Origin: Bacillus sp. CECT 9360
Lineage (GTDB): Bacteria; Bacillota; Bacilli; Bacillales; DSM-1321
Direction: 5' to 3'
Assembly (NCBI RefSeq): GCF_918741275.1
Contig: NZ_CAKKNA010000014.1
Span: 1-64,000 of the forward strand
Length of the DNA stretch: 64,000 nt
A program made the position numbers and the translations under genes. The notes under the pieces are model-generated. The model searched no databases, was not told the origin of the DNA, and saw only the letters and a list, made by a program, of their open reading frames with translations. Positions 56,516-64,000 of this stretch are shown one piece after another (positions within the stretch are counted from its first letter, which is position 1; every line of letters begins with the position of its first letter).

Positions 56516-58588
56516 TTATGATACAATAATTTTATTCATCGCCGCAAAGCTGGAGATTAAATCACTAATATCTTTCATTAAAGACAGCCGGTTTCTTCTT
56601 AGTTTCTCGTCTTCTGCCATTACCATCGTATGTTCGAAATAGTTTTCAATTTCCGGTTTCATGGTCAGGAGCAGTTCAAAACGGTTTGATTCACTGGAAG
56701 CTGATTGATACTTATTAAAAACAGACTGATATTTTTCAAAGAGCTTTGTTTCAAATTCATTTTCAAATAAAGACTCGGAAACCTCAGACTTGTGCTTCGC
56801 TTTAACCGCAATATTCATCACCCTGCTTAACGCCTCTATCCCGGCCTTAAAGCCATCTTCCGCTCTTTTCGCCTCTAAGACGGATGCTCTTTCCACAAGG
56901 ATAGCCACATTGCCCAGCTTATCCTCAAGCAACGCGTCGATCAGATCATAACGGATGCCTTTTTCATTCAGCAAATGCTTAACACGTGCTTTAAAAAATT
57001 GTTCAAGGTCAGCGAACGCATCTCTGCGGTCTCTTTTCAAAATGCCTTTCGTTTCCATCTCTGCAAGGGAAGCTTCGATGATCTCCTCTAATGTGATGTC
57101 CCATTTCTTCTCGGATAAAATCTGGACAATCCCGCTTGCCTGCCTTCTTAAAGCGTATGGATCCTGTGAGCCTGTCGGGATGATCCCGATGGAAAAGAAC
57201 GACACAATTGTGTCCGTTTTTTCAGCCAAGCTAAGGATGGCACCCGTTAAGGAAGGAGGAATGCTGTCATCGGCATGTCTTGGCATATAGTGTTCATTAA
57301 TGGCGACGGCCACTTCTTCTGCTTCACCTTTAAGGAGTGCGTATTTTTCTCCCATATAACCTTGAAGCTCAGGAAACTCATAAACCATCTGGCTGACTAA
57401 ATCAAACTTCGCAATCTCTGCTGCACGGCGAGTATTTTGTTTTTCCGTGTCATTCAGTGACAAGGCCGTTGCTAGCTCGGCTGTCAATTTTTGTACCCTG
57501 GCTACTTTTTCGGAAAGTGTTCCGATTTCTTCATGGTAAACGATGGTCTCTAGTTTCTTCAGAGCACTGTCTATATCCCGTTTTTGGTCTTCTTTGTAGA
57601 AGAAAGAAGCATCCGAAAGTCTTGCTCTTAAAACCTTTTCATTTCCTTTAGAAACCACATCAAGATGACGGTCGTCACCGTTTCTTACGGTCACGAAGAA
57701 AGGGAGCAAATCTCCCTTGTTATTTTTAACAGGGAAATAGCGCTGATGTTCCTTCATGGAGGTGATCAAAACCTCCTGAGGCAAATCGAGAAACTCTTCC
57801 TGGAACCCGCCGGACAGAACAGTCGGATACTCAACGAGATTATTGACTTCTTCCAGGAGGTCTTCATCAATAGGAATGACCCAATTCTGTTCTTTTTCAA
57901 GCGCCTTGATTCCATCCAGGATCATATTCCTTCTTTTTATCGGATCGGCGACAACAAACTGCTTGGATAGCGCCGTCTCATATTGGTTTGGGGACTCAAT
58001 GACAGCACTGCTGCCAAGAAAACGGTGCCCTCTTGTTTCGTTGCCTGTGGTTACGTGCGTGATCCCAAAAGGAATGACTTCATTGCCCAAAAGTGCGATC
58101 ATCCATTTAATCGGGCGGATGTAACGCAGCTCCTGATCTCCCCACCGCATATTCTTAGGGAACGACATGCCCGTAATGATATCTTTTAATTCTGGCAGCA
58201 GGCTTATCGTTGGCCGACCTTCAATGAATTTGTTCACATGGACATATTCAACGCCGCCCACTTCTTTAAAATAAATATCCTCAAGGGTTGCGCCCTGCCC
58301 TTTTGCAAACCCGATGGCTGCTTTTGTCCAATCGCCGCTTTCATCTCGGGCAATTTTCTTAGCCGGTCCTTTAGCTTCCTCGTGGATATCCTTTTGTGAC
58401 TCTGAGACATCAGCAATGAGCACGGCAAGCCTTCGGGGAGTCGAAAACATTTTAATATTCCCGTACTCTATGGACTTTTGATTCAGCCATTTCTCCATTT
58501 TTTCTGCCAACTGATTCATCGAAGCAGTAACATAACGGGCCGGCAATTCCTCAAGTCCAATTTCAAGTAACAAATCATGCTTGACCAT
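56516..58588 (-). CDS. glyS: Glycyl-tRNA synthetase beta subunit
   Basis: A 690-residue subunit of the alpha2beta2 GlyRS. It starts [20 protein letters not shown] and ends in an HD-like and anticodon-binding part ([30 protein letters not shown]). The beta subunit binds tRNA-Gly; the alpha subunit holds the aminoacylation site. ATG 58588, behind GGGGAGG, overlaps the glyQ end by 14 bases. The longer frame to 58660 lies inside glyQ. Confidence 0.94.
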   Translation of the reverse strand: MVKHDLLLEIGLEELPARYVTASMNQLAEKMEKWLNQKSIEYGNIKMFSTPRRLAVLIADVSESQKDIHEEAKGPAKKIARDESGDWTKAAIGFAKGQGATLEDIYFKEVGGVEYVHVNKFIEGRPTISLLPELKDIITGMSFPKNMRWGDQELRYIRPIKWMIALLGNEVIPFGITHVTTGNETRGHRFLGSSAVIESPNQYETALSKQFVVADPIKRRNMILDGIKALEKEQNWVIPIDEDLLEEVNNLVEYPTVLSGGFQEEFLDLPQEVLITSMKEHQRYFPVKNNKGDLLPFFVTVRNGDDRHLDVVSKGNEKVLRARLSDASFFYKEDQKRDIDSALKKLETIVYHEEIGTLSEKVARVQKLTAELATALSLNDTEKQNTRRAAEIAKFDLVSQMVYEFPELQGYMGEKYALLKGEAEEVAVAINEHYMPRHADDSIPPSLTGAILSLAEKTDTIVSFFSIGIIPTGSQDPYALRRQASGIVQILSEKKWDITLEEIIEASLAEMETKGILKRDRRDAFADLEQFFKARVKHLLNEKGIRYDLIDALLEDKLGNVAILVERASVLEAKRAEDGFKAGIEALSRVMNIAVKAKHKSEVSESLFENEFETKLFEKYQSVFNKYQSASSESNRFELLLTMKPEIENYFEHTMVMAEDEKLRRNRLSLMKDISDLISSFAAMNKIIVS

Positions 58589-59471
58589 TGACTTCCTCCC
58601 CTTTCTGCTTAAGCATTGGGAATCCGAGCTTTTCTCTTTCTTCATAGAAAGTCTTCGCAACTTTTCGCGCTAGATTACGGCAGCGGGCAATATATCCTGT
58701 GCGTTCGGTAACCGATATCGCTCCTTTTGCGTCAAGCAAATTGAACGTATGGGAACATTTCAAAACATAGTCATACGCCGGGTGAACAAGCCCTTCATCC
58801 ATTTGGCGGTGAGCTTCTTTTTCATACATCGTGAAAAGCTGGAACAGCATATCTAAATCCGAAGTTTCAAACGTATATTTGGAATGTTCATATTCCGGCT
58901 GTCCAAAAATATCCCGTACTGTGAAGCCATTCGTCCATTCCAGGTCAAAGACATTTTCTTTTTCCTGAATGTAGGAAGCGAGTCGCTCAATACCGTACGT
59001 AATTTCCGCGGAAACCGGCTTGCACTCGAGTCCGCCAACCTGTTGGAAGTAGGTGAATTGCGTAATCTCCATGCCATCAAGCCAAACCTCCCAGCCAAGT
59101 CCTGCACAGCCTAGCGAAGGGTTTTCCCAGTTATCCTCAACAAAACGGATATCATGTTCAAGCGGATTGATTCCCAGCGCCCGCAAGGAATCCAAATAGA
59201 TTTCCTGAATGTTATCAGGTGACGGCTTCATGATCACCTGAAACTGATGATGCTGATAAAGCCGGTTTGGATTTTCCCCATAACGGCCGTCTGCCGGACG
59301 CCTTGACGGTTCCACATACGCGACATTCCAGGGTTCAGGCCCAATAGCGCGCAGGAATGTGTACGGGCTCATCGTCCCAGCTCCTTTTTCCGTATCATAC
59401 GCATTCATAAGAATACAACCATGATCGGCCCAATGCTTTTGCAAAGTTAAAATCATATCTTGAATGTTCAT
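58575..59471 (-). CDS. glyQ: Glycyl-tRNA synthetase alpha subunit
   Basis: A 298-residue class II catalytic subunit. Motif-like blocks [44 protein letters not shown] and [28 protein letters not shown] (motif 2 with Arg) are complete. It is the first gene of the glyQS operon and starts at ATG 59471 behind GGAGGTG, 59 bases after the T-box terminator. Confidence 0.95.
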   Translation of the reverse strand: MNIQDMILTLQKHWADHGCILMNAYDTEKGAGTMSPYTFLRAIGPEPWNVAYVEPSRRPADGRYGENPNRLYQHHQFQVIMKPSPDNIQEIYLDSLRALGINPLEHDIRFVEDNWENPSLGCAGLGWEVWLDGMEITQFTYFQQVGGLECKPVSAEITYGIERLASYIQEKENVFDLEWTNGFTVRDIFGQPEYEHSKYTFETSDLDMLFQLFTMYEKEAHRQMDEGLVHPAYDYVLKCSHTFNLLDAKGAISVTERTGYIARCRNLARKVAKTFYEEREKLGFPMLKQKGEEVNGQA

Positions 59472-59529
59472 CAAGCACCTCCAAAATTATTTGGCTTAGA
59501 GCGAAGAAGTGAAAAACGTTTGAAAACGC

Positions 59530-59724
59530 CAAAAAACTCCCGCCACTATGCCTAACGCATAGGGACGAGAGTTTACCCGCGGTTCCACCCTATTTGCCGA
59601 AAAATCGGCCTCTTTAGCTGTCCGATTGCTCAGGAACGCCTTCCCTGCCAGTCCATATCCCGGCTCGCACTATCCCAGGTTCGCTTGTATGGAGAATTGC
59701 AGGTACTACTTTCCGTCAGTGCAA
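59530..59724 (-). ncRNA. Glycine T-box riboswitch upstream of glyQS
   Basis: The minus strand contains, in order, a short Stem I (GTTGCACTGACGGAAAGTAGTACC..), the specifier loop with GGA (59673-59675), the T-box AGGGTGGAACCGCG (59578-59591), and a terminator stem AAACTCTCGTCCC/GGCGGGAGTTTTTT (59531-59573). The layout matches the compact B. subtilis glyQS leader, where the specifier is GGC. Uncharged tRNA-Gly would pair with both sites and block termination. Confidence 0.93.
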
Positions 59725-59922
59725 CTTAGAAAAGCGCAAGCGCCTTGCTCAGCCCCGACAAGCATAAGGCGAGCACAGAAAGAAGACGTTCTTTTCTTCT
59801 TGCTGTGATTGACTTATGACCTCGAGGACGACTAACAACGCCACGTCTGTATGTCGTCGTCATAACACGTCCTGCGCGTCGGGGCTAGGCGTTGGAGCTA
59901 GACACCTTTCCACATTCTTTTT
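59725..59922. repeat. Full-length GAAAAGCG-type structured repeat in the glyQS leader
   Basis: It runs from AGAAAAGCGCAAGCGCCTTG..AGCCCCGACAAGCATAAGG (59727) to CGTCGGGGCTAGGCGTTGGAGCTAGACACC (about 59910). The two ends pair (AGCCCCGAC with GTCGGGGCT), and the middle has GACGAC/GTCGTC arms. It touches the first base of T-box Stem I and lies between it and the promoter. Confidence 0.85.
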
Positions 59923-59935
59923 TCATTTGAGATAG

Positions 59936-59964
59936 ATTTTAGCGAAGACACATACAAATGTCAA
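59936..59964 (-). promoter_or_regulatory. Sigma-A promoter of the glyQS leader
   Basis: On the minus strand, TTGACA (59959-59964) and TAAAAT (59936-59941) are 17 bases apart, a near-perfect sigma-A promoter. The start point would be near 59929, about 200 bases ahead of the T-box. Confidence 0.8.
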
Positions 59965-60007
59965 GAATAATACCAATCCGGAAACTTGATTATAAAAGGA
60001 CAGCATG

Positions 60008-60760
60008 CTAAAACTTGTCCTTCATCTGATCCATCTGGTTAAGGAATTTTTTTGATTTCAATTGCAGGCCGGAATATTCCTCATAATAAGCATCGATTAC
60101 GCGCTGTAGCTCTTTTTTTGTTTCGGGCTTGATCGATATATTACCGAGCCGCGATAAATCAAAATAATAAAAGAGCCGTAGCAACTTGACTGCACCAGGG
60201 GACATTTTAATATGATATGGGTCTTTCCCGTAACACCTGTGGCAAATGAAGCCTCCTTCACTTAAAGAAAAGGCAAACTCACCTTCCGTATGGCCGGAAA
60301 TCGAGCACTGGTCAAGTGTTGGGCTTAAGCCGTTGACCTGAAGCATCTTCATCTCAAAAATAAATTTGAGGATCTCTGCATCGTATCCTTCGTTTATGTA
60401 ATTCAATGTTTGATAAAGCAGCTCGAAAAGATAAGGATTCGACTTTTTATCTTCTACGCTTTTATCAAGGAGCTCAACGATATAAGATGCATAGGCGGTA
60501 GAAAAAATATCCTCCCGGATGAATCGCATTGAGTTCACTGTATCTCCCTGCTGCAGGGTGCCTAATCCGCTTGAGGTTTGAACAAGAAAATATCCGTAAT
60601 AAAAAAGCTGGGTGACGGCAGAGAGGCGGCTTTTTGGTTTACTGGCGCCTCTCGCCATCGCACCGATTTTCCCCCACTCACGGGTATATATCGTGATAAT
60701 TTTATTGCTTTCTCCATAATCTGTCCGCCGTATGACGATGCCCTCACACTTTTGCAGCAA
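60008..60760 (-). CDS. recO: DNA repair protein RecO
   Basis: A 250-residue recombination mediator. It has an N-terminal OB fold ([40 protein letters not shown]) and a C-terminal helical domain with a zinc-like cysteine set ([25 protein letters not shown]). RecO loads RecA with RecR on SSB-coated DNA. The start is TTG 60760 with a weak site. It is 38 bases after yqzL. Confidence 0.93.
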   Translation of the reverse strand: MLQKCEGIVIRRTDYGESNKIITIYTREWGKIGAMARGASKPKSRLSAVTQLFYYGYFLVQTSSGLGTLQQGDTVNSMRFIREDIFSTAYASYIVELLDKSVEDKKSNPYLFELLYQTLNYINEGYDAEILKFIFEMKMLQVNGLSPTLDQCSISGHTEGEFAFSLSEGGFICHRCYGKDPYHIKMSPGAVKLLRLFYYFDLSRLGNISIKPETKKELQRVIDAYYEEYSGLQLKSKKFLNQMDQMKDKF

Positions 60761-60797
60761 GACCAGCCACCATCCAATCTAGAGGGACAAGAGCAAT

Positions 60798-60941
60798 CTA
60801 GGAGATGGGAAAATCAATATCTGCTAGTACTTCTTTCTGACTTTCTGGTCTTTCCTGTCTTTCCACCTCTAACTCTTTAAAAAGAAGATAGGTGTCAACA
60901 TTACCTGTCTGACTGAACACTTTCCATGTAAAATCCAACAT
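60798..60941 (-). CDS. yqzL: YqzL small protein
   Basis: A 47-residue ORF (MLDFTWKVFSQTGNVDTYL..FKELE..DIDFPIS) between era and recO. The sequence and place match YqzL, a conserved Bacillales protein of unknown function. ATG 60941 is behind GAAAGGTGGG. The gene is short and easily missed. Confidence 0.92.
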   Translation of the reverse strand: MLDFTWKVFSQTGNVDTYLLFKELEVERQERPESQKEVLADIDFPIS

Positions 60942-61081
60942 AATAAAGCCCACCTTTCATTTAACTAGCATATTAAATTTCCGACCTAAGATTATCTTGA
61001 CCCATCTCAACTCAAATCATAAGAAACAAAAAATGTTAGGAATATTTTTTATAACTTTTAGACTGGTTGTGATTCACTGTT

Positions 61082-62417
<1,336 letters not shown>

Positions 62418-62515
62418 TCAGAAAAGGGGATGCACTTATATTGTAACGCATCTCCACTTGTCTTGAATAGCTGATATTCCGTTAGTCTTACTGTAGAGAA
62501 TGAAATATCAGCTGT

Positions 62516-62893
62516 TTAAAACAGTTTTGGCAAAAAGATAATTAGGCCGACCAAGACAGCAAATATAGCATACATAAGAACTGCGCCGGCGGCAATATCC
62601 TTTGCCTGTTTAGCAAGCGGATGAACATCCCCGGTAATGAGATCCACGGTTCGTTCAATCGCCGAATTGATCATTTCAAGAGTGATCGTCCCGAATATCG
62701 CGACCATGATAAGCAGCCATTCCAGTCGTGAAACCGAAAAATACCAGCCTGCACCTATCACCACCACTGCCACGAATAGGTGGATTTTTAGATTTCTTTC
62801 CGATTTCACGACTCCCTTAATCCCTTGAAACGCATAAATAAAACTCTTATACAGAGGAGCCTTCCTTTTTTTATACTTCCCTTGTGAGCCCAT
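62516..62893 (-). CDS. dgkA: Undecaprenol kinase (DgkA family)
   Basis: A 125-residue three-helix membrane kinase. The catalytic motif [16 protein letters not shown] is seen at residues 64-79, followed by [10 protein letters not shown]. In Bacillus this family phosphorylates undecaprenol for cell-wall carrier recycling rather than diacylglycerol. It overlaps ybeY by 23 bases. A long AGCTGATATT inverted repeat lies behind it. Confidence 0.93.
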   Translation of the reverse strand: MGSQGKYKKRKAPLYKSFIYAFQGIKGVVKSERNLKIHLFVAVVVIGAGWYFSVSRLEWLLIMVAIFGTITLEMINSAIERTVDLITGDVHPLAKQAKDIAAGAVLMYAIFAVLVGLIIFLPKLF

Positions 62894-63347
62894 ATTGGTT
62901 CAATATTTCCTTTTGTTTAGTAAACATCTTTTTTTCATCTGCCTCATTCAGATGGTCGTATCCTAGCAGATGTAGAAAACCGTGAAGCGCCAGAAAGCCC
63001 AATTCGCGGTCAAAGGTATGGCCGTATTCCTCAGCCTGTTCCTCTGTCCTCTCGATGGATATGATAATATCACCGAGCATCCGCGGGATCTCCGTACCTA
63101 TCACCTCTATTTCATCTTCACCCAACTCTTCCATCGCAAAAGAAATCACATCAGTCGGTGCATCCTTGCTGCGATATTCCTTATTGATTTCCCTGATCCT
63201 CGCGTTGTCCACAAAGGTAACAGAAAGCTCACTTGTATTCTCAATCCCTTCACTTTTAGCCGCAAATTGAAGAACGCCTTCTACGAGTTTTTCAGCCTCT
63301 TCGCTTACTTTTTCCGTTTCGTCCATAAAATCGATGGTCAAATTCAT
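62871..63347 (-). CDS. ybeY: Endoribonuclease YbeY
   Basis: A 158-residue rRNA-maturation RNase. The zinc site [11 protein letters not shown] is at residues 119-129, and the family block [15 protein letters not shown] is clear. It takes part in 16S rRNA 3' end processing and ribosome quality control together with Era. It lies 11 bases after pgpH. Confidence 0.95.
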   Translation of the reverse strand: MNLTIDFMDETEKVSEEAEKLVEGVLQFAAKSEGIENTSELSVTFVDNARIREINKEYRSKDAPTDVISFAMEELGEDEIEVIGTEIPRMLGDIIISIERTEEQAEEYGHTFDRELGFLALHGFLHLLGYDHLNEADEKKMFTKQKEILNQYGLTREV

Positions 63348-63358
63348 TGTATCACCTT

Positions 63359-64000
63359 CTATTCTGATTTAGGGAGCTCCGGATATTCGATCCTTGAGTG
63401 GAATATGCCATTCAATGTTTCGCAAAGTGATTGCTTGACAATTCCTAATTCTTTCATCGTTATATCACACTCGTCAAATTGATGATCATTCAGTCGCTCA
63501 TTGATAATTTTCTCAACGATTTCCACTATTTTCTCCGAAGTAGGGCGGACCATTGACCTGACAGCCGCCTCGACGCTGTCAGCAATTCCGATCACCGCAA
63601 TTTCCTTCGTTTGTGCTTTCGGACCCGGATAGCGATACTCTTCCTCTTTAACATCTTCTCCTTGCTTTAAAGCTTTATGATAGAAAAATTTAAGCAGCGT
63701 TGTGCCATGATGCTGTTCAGCGATATCGACAATCTCTTGCGGCATCTTGTGTTTCAGCAGCATTTCAGCACCATCCACGCTATGAGCAATAATGATATCC
63801 TTACTGGTTGCCGGTGGTAGCCGGTCATGCGGATTCTCGATATTGATTTGGTTTTCGATAAAAAACTGCGGCCGCTTCGTCTTGCCTATATCATGATAAT
63901 AACAGCCAACTCTTGCCAGCAGCCCATTTCCACCAATTGCTTCACAGGCAGAATCCGCTAGGTTCGCAACCATGACACTGTGATGATAGGTACCAGGTGC
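63359..64000 (-). CDS. pgpH: Cyclic-di-AMP phosphodiesterase PgpH, C-terminal part
   Basis: The C-terminal HD domain of PgpH (YqfF, 7TM-HD family). The frame is open to the window edge, with metal ligands in [16 protein letters not shown] and IIAHSVDG and the tail up to 63359. The transmembrane and extracellular parts (about 500 residues) are cut off by the end of the window. PgpH degrades c-di-AMP. Confidence 0.9.
   Translation of the reverse strand, partial: APGTYHHSVMVANLADSACEAIGGNGLLARVGCYYHDIGKTKRPQFFIENQINIENPHDRLPPATSKDIIIAHSVDGAEMLLKHKMPQEIVDIAEQHHGTTLLKFFYHKALKQGEDVKEEEYRYPGPKAQTKEIAVIGIADSVEAAVRSMVRPTSEKIVEIVEKIINERLNDHQFDECDITMKELGIVKQSLCETLNGIFHSRIEYPELPKSE

Noticed and set aside
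60578..60880. 100-codon plus-strand frame opposite recO and yqzL
   Set aside because: It is antisense to two well-supported genes and has no ribosome binding site or homology that I recognise.

Overview
The window is a low-GC Firmicute chromosome, family Bacillaceae. From about 6 kb to the end the gene order follows the Bacillus subtilis yqg-yqf segment almost gene for gene: comGA, yqgY, yqgX, yqgW, yqgU, yqgT, yqgS, yqgQ-glcK, gluP, yqgN, rpmGA, pst operon, pbpA, yqgE, sodA, yqgC, yqgB, yqfZ, ispG, yqfX, yqfW, zur, yqfT, nfo, cshB, yqfQ, ispH, yqfO, trmK, cccA, sigA, dnaG, yqxD, yqfL, ccpN, glyQS, recO, yqzL, era, cdd, dgkA, ybeY, pgpH. The genus cannot be fixed from sequence alone, but it is not B. 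subtilis itself: several genes are extra (ldh, a DUF92 membrane protein, znuCB-like genes in front of zur) and others differ.

1-5690 is the right end of an accessory element full of decaying genes: the end of an IS21-family insertion sequence that truncates an unknown gene, a C-terminal piece of a type III restriction subunit, a twice-broken nuclease-like gene, an intact AbiV abortive-infection gene with an upstream two-helix membrane protein, and a large serine recombinase killed by a nonsense codon and a frameshift. The element sits inside comGA: the competence ATPase reads normally up to its Walker A motif and then runs out of homology, so natural competence is probably lost in this strain.

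5.7-24 kb holds housekeeping and envelope genes: an ArsR-like regulator with a possible metal-binding tail, a peptidoglycan endopeptidase (yqgT), a lipoteichoic acid synthase (yqgS), a YqgQ-glucokinase in-frame fusion, a rhomboid protease, lactate dehydrogenase, 5-formyl-THF cyclo-ligase and ribosomal protein L33. 24-33 kb is the phosphate-uptake operon pstS-pstC-pstA-pstB-phoU behind a clear four-repeat PhoP box, followed by pbpA, an MFS transporter and sodA. 36-50 kb has both late MEP-pathway enzymes (ispG, ispH), a Zur-autoregulated zinc-uptake operon, DNA repair, a DEAD-box helicase and tRNA methylation. 50-64 kb is the macromolecular-synthesis cluster (dnaG-sigA), the gluconeogenesis regulators yqfL-ccpN, glycyl-tRNA synthetase under T-box control, and recO-yqzL-era-cdd-dgkA-ybeY-pgpH.

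The most unusual signal is non-coding. Intergenic spaces carry several repeat families: a 37-unit array in strict 20-bp register (23461-24194), a 101-bp higher-order array of five GCTAC subunits (45440-46060), a composite element with a third 20-bp motif present at two loci (39334-39500 and 54181-54330), GAAAAGCG-type structured repeats inside the pst operon and inside the glyQS leader, a 140-bp branched palindromic element (32900-33039), and a 175-bp MITE with perfect 12-bp ends and an 8-bp target duplication (39535-39709).
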